NCBI RefSeq assembly: GCF_036182465.1 | Contig: NZ_CP108081.1 | Coordinates: 248,001-312,000, forward strand | Source of the DNA: Streptomyces sp. NBC_00258 | GTDB lineage: Bacteria > Actinomycetota > Actinomycetes > Streptomycetales > Streptomycetaceae | DNA length: 64,000 nt | Reading direction: 5' to 3' | In this document: piece by piece, positions 34,092 to 42,640 of the stretch | Numbering within the stretch: position 1 is the first letter of the stretch | How the letters are laid out: each line of letters opens with the position of its first letter | The notes under the pieces: generated by a model | What the model saw: the letters and a program-made list of their open reading frames with translations, nothing else | Databases searched by the model: none | Told to the model about the DNA's origin: nothing | Translations under genes and position numbers: made by a program

Positions 34092-35120
34092 TCAGAAGTC
34101 GGCCATGCGGGCCTTGTCGGCGGCAGGGCCCTGTGCGCCGATCGCCTTCAGGCGGCTTTCGATGGCTGTCTTGCTGCGGCCGAACTCCCGGCTCATCTCC
34201 TCGGCCGTGGCGCCCTGGGCGCAGCGCTGGGCGAGCTGTTCCTTTTCCGCCGTCTCCCACTTCTCGTGGGAGCGGCTGTGGGTCTGGCGGCGTTCTTCGA
34301 GGGTGGGGCCCTGGGTCTGCTTCGGCGCCGGCGTGGGCGGGGCGACGGGGCGCGGGAGGGCGGGGCGGCGGGTGAGGCCGAGGCGGGCGAGCTGGTGTTG
34401 GATGGCCAGGGGGCTGCGGCCGAACTCCCGGCCCAGAGCGGCGAAGTCCCGTCCATGGCAGTAGCGGTCGGCCAGGCGGGTGCTCTCCTCGTCGGTCCAC
34501 GGTTCACCGCGCCGGGGTGCCGGAGGGCTGGGGGCAGCCGGTGCGGAACCGGCTGGCGGCATGGTGGCGGCTGCAGCCGGTGCGGGGGCTGCCTGTGGTG
34601 CGTGGGCGGCGCGGGCTGCGGCACCGAGCAGCCGGGCCAGGCCGTCGAGATGAGGGACGTCGATGTCCCCGCACAGTTCTCCTTCGATGTCGCCTGCGGG
34701 GGTGCTGGCGGTGAGGGTGGCGGTGAGGCGGCCGTCGTCGTGGCGGGCGGCGGTCAGGACGTAGCGGCGGCCGTGGTCGGTCAGGGTCACTTCCAGGCAC
34801 GGTTCGGGGGTGTTGTCGCAGTCGGGCGGGTCCGGGATGGTCTGGCTGCCCATGGGGGTGGCCAGGAGGGTGTGCACGTGCCAGGAGGCGGGGAAGGTGC
34901 CGCCGCTGTCGAGCTGGTAGGTGACGGGGCCGGGGTCCAGGTCGGTGACGGCGAACAGGACGTTGAGGGTCTGCCCTGCGAAGGGGCTGGCCGCCTCGGG
35001 GGTGCCGGGTACGGGCAGGTAGGTGAGGGTGCCGTGTTCGGGTTCTGCGTCGAGGAGGGGGGTGTCGAGGTCGCCGTGCCAGTGCCCGGCGGTGTCCTGG
35101 AAGGCGTAGATGAGGGTCAT
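34092..35120 (-). CDS. hypothetical protein with two SANT/Myb-like repeats
   Basis: This is a 342-residue protein. The N-terminal ~160 residues are beta-rich and unrecognised. The C-terminal half has two similar helical repeats: GEPWTDEESTRLADRYCHGR, then LGREFGRSPLAIQHQLARLG; and KWETAEKEQLAQRCAQGATA, then MSREFGRSKTAIESRLKAIG. The W-x(2)-E-E start and the 'efgRs..ai..rL' end are those of SANT/Myb-like DNA-binding modules found in actinobacterial plasmid proteins. It is a likely DNA-binding protein heading the five-gene block toward 30.5 kb. Confidence 0.6.
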   Translation of the reverse strand: MTLIYAFQDTAGHWHGDLDTPLLDAEPEHGTLTYLPVPGTPEAASPFAGQTLNVLFAVTDLDPGPVTYQLDSGGTFPASWHVHTLLATPMGSQTIPDPPDCDNTPEPCLEVTLTDHGRRYVLTAARHDDGRLTATLTASTPAGDIEGELCGDIDVPHLDGLARLLGAAARAAHAPQAAPAPAAAATMPPAGSAPAAPSPPAPRRGEPWTDEESTRLADRYCHGRDFAALGREFGRSPLAIQHQLARLGLTRRPALPRPVAPPTPAPKQTQGPTLEERRQTHSRSHEKWETAEKEQLAQRCAQGATAEEMSREFGRSKTAIESRLKAIGAQGPAADKARMADF

Positions 35121-35258
35121 GGGTGTTGTCTCTTTCGGACGGTGCGGCGGCCGTTGCGGATCGTGGAGGCGGTAGTCGGCGCCTTGATGCGCTGGTGGCG
35201 CTCGGCGCCGAGCGGAGGGCGGGCTTGGTGCAGCGGGCTCTGCTGTTGGGGGCGTTGC

Positions 35259-35828
35259 TCAGTAGTGGAACTGGACGAAGTGCAGGTCGCTGATGGCGAC
35301 GGCTGCCTGCTGCTGGTCGGCGGGCAGGGCGTGGAAGAAGTAGGCCTCGCCTATGCCGTCGGCCAGGATGCAGCGCAGTTCGTCCTCGTCCGCGTCGCGG
35401 TGGCGGGCGTCGAAGAGGGCTCGGGCGTGCACGGTGGGCAGGTCCTCGGTCAGGGGACGCACCCGGGGGTCGTGGAACTCGCCGCAGCTGGTGGTGTAGG
35501 TGAAGCGGGCGTGCAGCTGGACGGTGACGCAGCCGTCGTGGTGCAGGATCTGCTGGTGGGCGCGGCGCCTCGCGTCCGGCTGCCAGGTGCGGTAGATCTC
35601 CCGTTCGATGAGGGTCCTGTGGGCGGGGTTGAGGCCGACGGTGTCTCCTGCGGCCCAGCGTGTGACCGCGTCCGGGTAGGCGAACAGCCGGGGGGCCAGG
35701 TCGGCGGCGTCCTGGTCGCGCAGGAGATGACGCAGCCGCGTGGCGGGTCTGACGGGGGGTCGGCGGGTCCAGTGCCGGGCGTCGGCGACGTCCAGGGCTT
35801 CGGCGACCGATGTGCTGGGGTGGGCCAC
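35259..35828 (-). CDS. tpg: telomere terminal protein Tpg homologue
   Basis: The 189-residue protein aligns by eye along the length of Streptomyces Tpg (about 184 residues): a basic N-terminal helix-turn-helix region, LIEREIYRTWQPDARRRAHQ matching Tpg 'LesEVRkRWQPqiRaqAr', a Thr-rich HARFTYTTSCGEFHD where Tpg has its DNA-linked Thr, and an end (DDGIGEAYFFHALPAD... SDLHFVQFHY) matching 'EalkEVYFqdg...fTDvEyLDFdL'. Tpg is covalently bound to the 5' ends of linear replicons and primes end patching. GTG 35828 has AGGAGGA upstream. It lies downstream of tap, separated from it by tniQ. The similarity is moderate and was read by eye. Confidence 0.7.
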   Translation of the reverse strand: MAHPSTSVAEALDVADARHWTRRPPVRPATRLRHLLRDQDAADLAPRLFAYPDAVTRWAAGDTVGLNPAHRTLIEREIYRTWQPDARRRAHQQILHHDGCVTVQLHARFTYTTSCGEFHDPRVRPLTEDLPTVHARALFDARHRDADEDELRCILADGIGEAYFFHALPADQQQAAVAISDLHFVQFHY

Positions 35829-35963
35829 GGTGCGGCAGTCCTCCTGCAGGAACGCGGGGGCGCGTTGCCCCGGCCGGGTGGTGATCGTTGTCCGGACAGG
35901 CGGCGGGGCACGGTCACACGCGGCCGGCCGGAGAGCGGATGTGAGGGGCGGGAGGCGGTGGGT

Positions 35964-36998
35964 GTGCTGTCGGCGAAGGCGGTGGACCTGTCGGCGGTCC
36001 GGGAGGAGGCGACGAGTTCGTTCGTCGCGCGGCTGGCTGCCGTCAATGGCATTCCGGCTGCAGACGTGCTGGACGATCTGGGCGTTCGGGCACGTCACGG
36101 ACTGGACCCGCGCACGAGCGAGGTGCTGGTGAACGGCCGGGGGCTGGGGATGCTGGCGGTACTCGCCGGCCGGGACGAGGCACATCTGCGCCGAGCTCTG
36201 CCCACTGCGGCTTCGGGGCCGGGAGCCCCGCGCGCACGGCCGGCCCGGATCGGCCCCTGGCCTGCTGGCTGGACGGTGCTGGCGGAGTGCGCGGGGTGTA
36301 CGGCCCGCCGCAGCGACGGATTGCCGCCGGCGTGGCTGGCCGTGCGTGCGTCCTGGCAGGTGTGCGTGCGGCACGGGCAGTGGCTGCAGAGCGCCGACCG
36401 TGCGCAGCACATGAGTCTTGCGGGGCTGGAGGAGGTCGTGGAGGCCCACCGGCGCCGGGTGCGGCTGGAGCAGCGGGTTGGCCCGTACGCGCGGGCCCTG
36501 CTCGCCGATGCCCTGCAGGTGACCGGGTATTGGTGGCAGTGTCGGCAGATGGGCTCGGACACGGTGTGGGCGGTGCGGGAGCGGGCGCTGGGCCTGGTGC
36601 GCCAGCCGCGGGCGCTGCCGCTGGTGGTCTACCCCGAGGCGGTCACGGTGGCCGAGGCGATGGCGGTGCACGAGCGGCAGCGGGGCTGGGGCCGGGACTT
36701 CGACAACGGTGCGCCGGACTGGGTGTCGCGGCGCTGGATCACGTGGGTCGGTGAGCGGCTGGGGATGCCGGAGCAGATGGAGCATGGCGGCTACCGTGCG
36801 CTGCGGACCTGGACTGTGCGGCATCGCATCACCACCCCGGTGGTGGCGCGGCGGGCGCAGACAGCTCCGCCGCCGGGCTACCGGTCGGGGCAGATGCAGC
36901 CGCTCGAGCCGCACCGGCCGCTGTCCGAAGACGACATGCTGGAAGAGTCCTCGTGTCTGCCCTGGCGGCTGGGCGGGCCGGTGACCAGCCTGCCGTGA
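35964..36998 (+). CDS. tniQ: TniQ-family transposition target-selection protein
   Basis: The 344-residue protein has the TniQ layout: SSFVARLAAVNGIPAADVLD near the N-terminus, WLxAL-like core, and a zinc knuckle LAECAGCTARRSDG (C109, C112) with WQVCVRHGQWLQSADRA (C134, H137). GTG 35964 is preceded by GGGAGG. TniQ/TnsD proteins choose the insertion site for Tn7- and Tn5053-type transposons and recruit TnsC. The gene sits between tap and tpg on the opposite strand, 2.6 kb from tnsA, so it probably serves the tnsABC operon. The target is unknown. Confidence 0.75.
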   Translation: MLSAKAVDLSAVREEATSSFVARLAAVNGIPAADVLDDLGVRARHGLDPRTSEVLVNGRGLGMLAVLAGRDEAHLRRALPTAASGPGAPRARPARIGPWPAGWTVLAECAGCTARRSDGLPPAWLAVRASWQVCVRHGQWLQSADRAQHMSLAGLEEVVEAHRRRVRLEQRVGPYARALLADALQVTGYWWQCRQMGSDTVWAVRERALGLVRQPRALPLVVYPEAVTVAEAMAVHERQRGWGRDFDNGAPDWVSRRWITWVGERLGMPEQMEHGGYRALRTWTVRHRITTPVVARRAQTAPPPGYRSGQMQPLEPHRPLSEDDMLEESSCLPWRLGGPVTSLP

Positions 36999-37057
36999 AG
37001 GGCGCGGCAGCAGCCCGGACGGCCCGCGGGCATCCGTTCGGGCGGGCGTGGTGGCGG

Positions 37058-39214
37058 TCACCATGGTGTGGTGGCGTTCTTCAGCCGCTGTGCGGGGTTC
37101 TGCCCCTGACAGCAGTGGTCGAGGAACCAGTCCATGCTGCGGACGGCGACCGGCCTGACATGGCCGGCAGAGATACCGACCTTGAATCCGCTGTCGGCGT
37201 CGCCGGTGATCTCCAGGATGCTGGGGGTCCGCGTGGCGTAGATGATGTGCCCTGTGTGCACGGCCAGCGGGAAGTGTCCGGTGCGGGCGGTCAGGCACAG
37301 CTTGCGGTGCACGTGGGCGCGGGTGTTGGCGGTGAGTGCGGCCAGCAGGTCGGGGCGCCAGCTGGGGTCGGCGGGACTCGGCCAGGGCAGGGCGGGATTG
37401 TGGTCGGGATCGGCGGGCTGCGCGGCGAGCCTGGCGATGCCGCCGTCCGCGGAGGCGTGAACGGCGCGCAGGAGGGTCACGCCGGCCGGGTCGCCGTGGG
37501 GCAGATCGTGCAGGGCGGCCGCGAACGCGTCCGGGGGCATCCCGGCAGTGATACCGAGGCTCTCCAGCGCGGTGAAGTGGGCTCGGCGGAGGCGGTCGTA
37601 CCAGGGGTAGAGGTAGGGGCCGGCCTGGCCGGTGCGCAGCCAGCCCTTGACGGGCCGGATGGTGACGCCCCGGTCCTGGGCGTAGGCCACGGCCGGGGTG
37701 GGATGCCAGGCCAGGTCTTCGGTGACGAAGGGGGACGGCAGATAGGGGTGTTGGGGGCGGACAGGGGGAAGGGCGACGAGCCAGCTTCCGGGGGTCTTCC
37801 GGTCGAAGGCGGGCTGGTTGACCTCGTGGGCCGGCCCGTTGGCGATGCGGACGTTGTTGGAGTCGGCGACATAGGGCAGGTTGACGGCCAGGCAGACCAC
37901 ATGTTCGCAGTCGGTCTCGGCGTCCGTGGGCGTGCGCCACCAGCTGAGGTCTTCGACAGCGAGGCTGTCCGCGGCCGCTCGGCCGACGGTGAGCCGGTGA
38001 CCGGCGGGCGCTTCGCAAGGGGCGGGATCGACGTGCTCGGTCAGTGCTCCCGGTGCGCCCGGACACAGCGGGATCCTGGTGACGGCGTGCTGGCGCGGAG
38101 GCGGGCGCAGGTCGCTCATGAGCCGGTGACCGCAGACTCCGGGCGGTCCCAGCGGGGTACGCAGCAGGCTCGTGTACTGGCCCAGCAGGCGGGCAAGTTG
38201 GGCGGCATTGAGGTGTGCGGGCAGCTGCCAGTCGTCGCGGTAGAGGGCGCCCCAGGCGGTGACGGCCAGATGGACGGCGTCGCGGACGGGGTCTGCGGTG
38301 CTGGGGTGGAGGGTGGTCCAGGGGCCGAGGCCTTGGCTGTCGGTCTGCCAGCCGATCGCCCGCAGTTGCTGCAGCAGGGGGTGGTCACTGCGCGGATGCC
38401 GTTGCGGCGGTGTCGGTGGGTGGAGCGGCAGGGCCAGGCGGGCGGCGGCCGCCTCGGTCAGAACGAGCAGCGGGCCCGCGTTCAGTCCGGCCCCGGGTTT
38501 GAGGCTGGGTGCTCCCAGGCCGGCGGTGAGGGCCCAGGACAGCAGTCCGGCAAAGCGGTCGGCCGCAAAGGTATGGCGGTGGCCGTCGGGGAAGTGGGCG
38601 GCAAGGCCCTGCCCGGGATCGTCGTCGACCACGGCGAGGGGGCCTGCGGTGGTGCGGCGCCCGGCCGTGGGATAGGCCAGCCGCTCGGCAGCAGGGAGCG
38701 GAGGGCTGGCCGGCGCACGTTGCGCGGGGGCCAGCACTGCCTGCTGGAGCGGTACGGACGCCAGCAGCGGTGACGCTGGCTGCATCCCGGGGGCGGGGGT
38801 GGGGCAGCGGGTGCCCAGATGCTGGGGTTTGCCGCCGACGCGCTGGCCGGTGGGCTGCTGGCAGCGTCGGCAGGGCAGGTCGGTGGCGGCCCGGGAGGGG
38901 ATCTCGCGGTGGAGGGCTCCGAGAGCGGGCCAGTCCGGCGCGGTGGCGGCCGGATGCGGGGGCGCGGGGTTCTGGGTGAGCCGTGCGCTCAGTCCCTCCA
39001 GCAGGTTCCGGTAGACCTCGGCGTTGTGGCCGCGCGGGGTGGTGGTGCCGTTTTCCCAGGCGCGGATGGTGGCCTCGGTCACTGAGCAGGCGTCGGCCAC
39101 CTGGTGGACGGACAGGTTGGACTGCCGTCGCAGGCGGTGCCGTTCGCCCGGTGGGGGCAGGGCGCGCGACGCGGCGGTGGCCACCACCGCGTCCGGCGGG
39201 AAGAGTTCGTCCAC
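37058..39214 (-). CDS. tap: telomere-associated protein Tap homologue
   Basis: The 718-residue protein matches the Tap layout of Streptomyces (about 740 residues). It has an N-terminal XRE-like domain (RLRRQSNLSVHQVADACSVT, then TIRAWENGTTTPRGHNAEVY, about 27-68), Cys pairs C-RR-C, and conserved C-terminal blocks: AVAYAQDRGV, GPYLYPWYDRLRRAHF, LLRAVHASADGGIARLAAQP, WRPDLLAALTANTRAHVHRK and QGQNPAQRLKNAT. Tap binds the telomere 3' overhang and recruits Tpg for end patching. Here tpg is the next minus-strand gene but is separated from tap by an inverted tniQ. ATG 39214 fits the family N-terminus. Confidence 0.75.
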   Translation of the reverse strand: MDELFPPDAVVATAASRALPPPGERHRLRRQSNLSVHQVADACSVTEATIRAWENGTTTPRGHNAEVYRNLLEGLSARLTQNPAPPHPAATAPDWPALGALHREIPSRAATDLPCRRCQQPTGQRVGGKPQHLGTRCPTPAPGMQPASPLLASVPLQQAVLAPAQRAPASPPLPAAERLAYPTAGRRTTAGPLAVVDDDPGQGLAAHFPDGHRHTFAADRFAGLLSWALTAGLGAPSLKPGAGLNAGPLLVLTEAAAARLALPLHPPTPPQRHPRSDHPLLQQLRAIGWQTDSQGLGPWTTLHPSTADPVRDAVHLAVTAWGALYRDDWQLPAHLNAAQLARLLGQYTSLLRTPLGPPGVCGHRLMSDLRPPPRQHAVTRIPLCPGAPGALTEHVDPAPCEAPAGHRLTVGRAAADSLAVEDLSWWRTPTDAETDCEHVVCLAVNLPYVADSNNVRIANGPAHEVNQPAFDRKTPGSWLVALPPVRPQHPYLPSPFVTEDLAWHPTPAVAYAQDRGVTIRPVKGWLRTGQAGPYLYPWYDRLRRAHFTALESLGITAGMPPDAFAAALHDLPHGDPAGVTLLRAVHASADGGIARLAAQPADPDHNPALPWPSPADPSWRPDLLAALTANTRAHVHRKLCLTARTGHFPLAVHTGHIIYATRTPSILEITGDADSGFKVGISAGHVRPVAVRSMDWFLDHCCQGQNPAQRLKNATTPW

Positions 39215-39483
39215 GGTGGGGCAACTCCCTGGTCAGGGCGGGCAAATGGGGAAGCAGTGCGCTTGGCAGCGCAGCTTGCCCGTCCCGAACGGGTTGCGTG
39301 GGCCCGCATGAACGTTCTGCCGCGGGTGTGACGATCTGACCTGCACCGATACGCGGTATCCCCCACCCGTTCGAGCGATGCGCGCGGTTGCGGCTGCCTC
39401 ACGCCCCCTTCCGGACTCCGCCCGCCGGGCCTGTCGCCGTGTGGCACATCGGATGGGCCGCCATGACGGGCGGTTCGTTCGCA

Positions 39484-39527
39484 CGATCGAGCGAGGCGCG
39501 CGCCACCGCTCACGCCTCGCTCGATCG
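39484..39527. repeat. 15-bp perfect inverted repeat between tap and tnsA
   Basis: Arms 39484-39498 and 39513-39527 (CGATCGAGCGAGGCG and its complement) are exact, with a 14-nt spacer. It lies in the 423-bp divergent gap 39215-39637, which holds no gene and must contain both promoters. Further TTCGAG/GATCGA half-sites nearby suggest a protein-binding cluster, such as an operator or TnsB sites. Confidence 0.5.
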
Positions 39528-39637
39528 AAGTGTTCGAGCCTGATCTCCTTCCCGCCTGCCGGCCGGGCCGTCACTGTGTTCGACGTCGCCCGGATCGATC
39601 ACACGGGCGACGTCCATGTTTTCGTGAAAGGTGCGTT

Positions 39638-40363
39638 GTGAGTGATGTGGTGTGGGCCGAGTTCCACTCCTCTGCCGGGCGGCTGGTGCGGCGGCCGGTG
39701 GGCCAGGTGCAGCACGAGGAGCTGGAAGAGCGGGAGCCGGTGTGGAAGCCGGTGCAGTACCGGGGCAAACGGGCGATCGCGACCTGGTGGCGGCCGGCCG
39801 GTGCGGCCCGCCATGCAGGCTGCGCCACGCTGGAGGGACTGTCGGCGGCCCGGTCGTTGGACTTCGATCCTGAGGTGGCCGCGTTCACCGCGTGGCCGGT
39901 GCAGCTGAGCTGGGCGGACAGCCACGGCGCCTGTGTGCCGGACTTCTTCGCCCGACTGACCAACGGGCGGGCCCGCCTGGTGGTACGCACACCGGGTGGG
40001 CAGGCGGGCGCCGACTGGCTCCAGACGCTTCGCCTGCTGGATGCGGCCCGCCGCCAGGCCGGCTGGCAGCTGCAGGTGCACACCCCGCCGGATGCGGTGA
40101 CGGCGGAGAACCAGCGGCGTCTGTCCCGCTACCGGCACCCGCGCCTGGCGGATGCGGACGCGGCCCGGCTCCTGCATGCCGTGTTCGCCACGCCAATGTC
40201 TCTCGTCCAGGGGGTGGCCGATAGCGGCCTGCCGGACCTTTCGGCGGTGGCGCAGGCGCATCACCTGATCTGGAAGCGGGATTTGCTCATCGACTGGAGC
40301 GTGCCGTTCGTGCCGGCCCGGTCGCTGGTGTGGTCGTCCACGGCACCCCAGGTGGCGGTGTGA
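39638..40363 (+). CDS. tnsA: TnsA-like transposase endonuclease subunit
   Basis: This 241-residue protein has the TnsA endonuclease N-terminal domain: SLDFDPEVAAFTAWPVQLSW (E79), VPDFFARLTNG (D102), then RARLVVRTPGG where an active TnsA usually has a Lys-containing strand; here R117 takes that place. TnsA cuts the 5' strand at transposon ends to allow cut-and-paste movement. GTG 39638 follows AAAGG. Its stop overlaps the tnsB start (TGATG). The Lys-to-Arg change could lower or alter cleavage. Confidence 0.75.
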   Translation: MSDVVWAEFHSSAGRLVRRPVGQVQHEELEEREPVWKPVQYRGKRAIATWWRPAGAARHAGCATLEGLSAARSLDFDPEVAAFTAWPVQLSWADSHGACVPDFFARLTNGRARLVVRTPGGQAGADWLQTLRLLDAARRQAGWQLQVHTPPDAVTAENQRRLSRYRHPRLADADAARLLHAVFATPMSLVQGVADSGLPDLSAVAQAHHLIWKRDLLIDWSVPFVPARSLVWSSTAPQVAV

Positions 40364-42570
40364 TGCCCGCGTTCGCGCCGGCTCCGACGGGGGCCGTGGC
40401 GGTGGGTGATGTGGTGCGCTGGCGCGGCAGCACCTACCTGGTCGCGGCCCTTCAGGGCAGCCATGTGCATCTGCTCAGCCATCGCGCCGACGGCGAGGAC
40501 GCCGTCGTCCTGCTGGATGCGCTGCTCGGTGCGCCGGGCTTCGCCGTGCTCGCCTCCCCCGACGACAGCGGCGGCGATGGTGCGGGCGGGCAGGGGGCGG
40601 CGCCGGTGCGGGAGGGCCTGGCGAGTGTGGCCCTGCTGGAAGGGCTGCCGGAAAAGGCGCGGGACGAGGTCGAGTTCTGGCTGGACCACGTGCTGGAGGT
40701 GGACACCGGTCTGCCCGGCTTCGCCGTCCCCGGCACCATGCCGCGCCCCGGCTACGACCCGTCGCGTACGGCGCTGCGTGAGCGCTACGCGCTCAAGGCG
40801 GCCGAGCTGCAGGCCGCTCATCACCAGGTGTCGGCGGCGACGGTGGAGCGCAAGCGGCTGGCCTGGCTGGCCGAGGGGGTGTGGGGGCTGGTCGACAAAC
40901 GACGGCTGCGCAGACCCAGCAGCCATGGCCGTGTCGATGAGCGGGTCGTGCGGCTGCTGCGTCAGGTCCACGGCCGGTTGAAGAACAAGTCCTCCGGGAC
41001 CAGGTCCCGGCTGTTCGAGCTGCTCAGGAGAGTCTGCGTGAAGAAGTTCAAGAAAAAGGAGGCCGGGCGGCTGCTGCCGTCACGGGCGACGTTCTACCGG
41101 CTGCTGGAACGCCTCGGCATCGAGTGCGGCACCGGCAAGGACACCACGCGGTGCCGCGGGGACGACAGCAACCGTCCCGAGCCGCCGTTCACGCCCGCCC
41201 TGGCGACCGCACCGGGTGAGCAGGTGCAGATCGACACCACCCAGCTCGACGTGCTGGCCATCGACGAGACCGGCAAGGTCGTCTCCGTCGAGCTGACCGC
41301 GGCCATCGATGTGGCCACCCGGTCGATCCTGGCCGCGGTCATCCGCCCGAAGTCCAGCGGCACCAAGACGGGCCCCAACAGCCGCCGCCACGGCGGCCGG
41401 GCCACCAAGGCCGTTGACGCGCTGCTGCTGCTGGCGGAGATGTGCACGCCGCAGCCGATGCGGCCGGGCTGGTCTAAGCGGGCGGGTGCCAAGGGCTCGG
41501 GGCTGCCGTATGCGCAGCTGGTCCAGGCCGACGAGCGGATGCAGGACGCGGCCGCCCGGCCGGTGATCGTGCCGGACATGATCGTCATGGACAACGGAAA
41601 GGCGTTCGCCGGGCGGGCCTTCATGGACGCGTGCGCCTACCTCGGCATCTCGGTGCGCCCGGCCTGCTACCACTCCCCCACCCACAAGGCGATCATCGAG
41701 CGGACCTTCGGGGCGGTGAAAAGCCTCTTCAGCCAGTTCCTCACCGGCTACACCGGCCGGGACTTCACCCACCGCGGCAAGAAGGCCGCATCCGAACGGC
41801 TGTGGCGCCTGGACCAGCTCAACGACCTGCTGCAGGAATGGATCGCCACGGGCTGGCAGCAGCGCCCGCACGAGGAACTGCGCAACCCGTTCCTGCCGTC
41901 GATGCCGCCGCGTACCCCCAACCAGATGTTCGCCGCGTACGTGGCCAGCAGCGGCTATGCGCCGGTGCGGCTGAGCGCCGAGGACCGGCTGCGCATGCTG
42001 CCCACCGCGTGGGTGCAGGTCACTGAGAAGGGGATCCGGCTGCGCAACCGTACCTATGACAGCCGGGCACTGAACGGCTATCGGGGTGCCGCGTCCGGCT
42101 GGCCGGGCAAGGGACAGCGCTGGCCGGTGCGCTACCACCCGCATCAGCCCGAGAAGGTGTGGCTGCAGGACCACCGCACCGGCACCTGGGCGGAGGCCGA
42201 CTTCGTCTACCAGCGGCTGATCGGCGACGCGTGGAGCGAGCATGTCTGGGACCAGGCCACCGCCGTCCACCTCGAAGAGGGCGGCAGCACCAAGAACGAA
42301 CTGGCCATCGCCCGCGTCGTGCGCTCGCTGCTGGAACGCGCGGGCCGCGGCCCCGCCCGCACCACCGGGCCCCGGCCAGCGCCCCTGGAGCGCGGACCGC
42401 AGGTGGGCCCCGCGCCTCTGGAGAATCCCTACGCGGGCATCCCCGCCCCCGTCTTCGGCAGCATCCCGGCCCTGCCCGCCATGGACATCGATCCGCGGCA
42501 CCTGTGCCTGCCGCCCGACGCCCACGGCCCGGCTGGCCAGGGCGGCGGACCGTACGGCAAGACCACGTAG
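40363..42570 (+). CDS. tnsB: TnsB/Mu-type DDE transposase
   Basis: The 735-residue protein has N-terminal helix-turn-helix regions (AATVERKRLAWLAEGVWGLV) and an RNase-H-fold core with intact acids: QIDTTQLDVL (D291), IVMDNGKAFAGRAF (D410) and HKAIIERTFGAVKSLF (E446), giving DD(35)E spacing. A Mu-C-like beta-barrel follows (RLRMLPTAWVQVTEKGIRLR). This is the integrase that joins transposon 3' ends to target DNA. ATG 40363 shares bases with the tnsA stop. The catalytic triad is complete, so strand transfer should be possible. Confidence 0.9.
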   Translation: MPAFAPAPTGAVAVGDVVRWRGSTYLVAALQGSHVHLLSHRADGEDAVVLLDALLGAPGFAVLASPDDSGGDGAGGQGAAPVREGLASVALLEGLPEKARDEVEFWLDHVLEVDTGLPGFAVPGTMPRPGYDPSRTALRERYALKAAELQAAHHQVSAATVERKRLAWLAEGVWGLVDKRRLRRPSSHGRVDERVVRLLRQVHGRLKNKSSGTRSRLFELLRRVCVKKFKKKEAGRLLPSRATFYRLLERLGIECGTGKDTTRCRGDDSNRPEPPFTPALATAPGEQVQIDTTQLDVLAIDETGKVVSVELTAAIDVATRSILAAVIRPKSSGTKTGPNSRRHGGRATKAVDALLLLAEMCTPQPMRPGWSKRAGAKGSGLPYAQLVQADERMQDAAARPVIVPDMIVMDNGKAFAGRAFMDACAYLGISVRPACYHSPTHKAIIERTFGAVKSLFSQFLTGYTGRDFTHRGKKAASERLWRLDQLNDLLQEWIATGWQQRPHEELRNPFLPSMPPRTPNQMFAAYVASSGYAPVRLSAEDRLRMLPTAWVQVTEKGIRLRNRTYDSRALNGYRGAASGWPGKGQRWPVRYHPHQPEKVWLQDHRTGTWAEADFVYQRLIGDAWSEHVWDQATAVHLEEGGSTKNELAIARVVRSLLERAGRGPARTTGPRPAPLERGPQVGPAPLENPYAGIPAPVFGSIPALPAMDIDPRHLCLPPDAHGPAGQGGGPYGKTT

Positions 42571-42585
42571 CCCGCTTCCCCTTTC

Positions 42586-42614
42586 CCGCCGGGCGGGCAG
42601 AGCCCGCCCGGCGG
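42586..42614. terminator. 13-bp perfect hairpin between tnsB and tnsC
   Basis: Arms 42586-42598 and 42602-42614 (CCGCCGGGCGGGC and its complement) enclose AGA. It is followed by GCTCCTGAGACC rather than a T-run. It may attenuate tnsC transcription relative to tnsAB, or stabilise the mRNA. Confidence 0.5.
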
Positions 42615-42640
42615 CTCCTGAGACCAGAGAAGGTGCCGAG

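Noticed and set aside
34041..35960. Very long plus-strand open frame leading into tniQ
   Set aside because: It is antisense to the SANT-like protein gene and to tpg, which have better motifs. It is Gly/Val-rich, typical of shadow frames in GC-rich DNA, and only the part from 35964 has TniQ motifs and a ribosome site.
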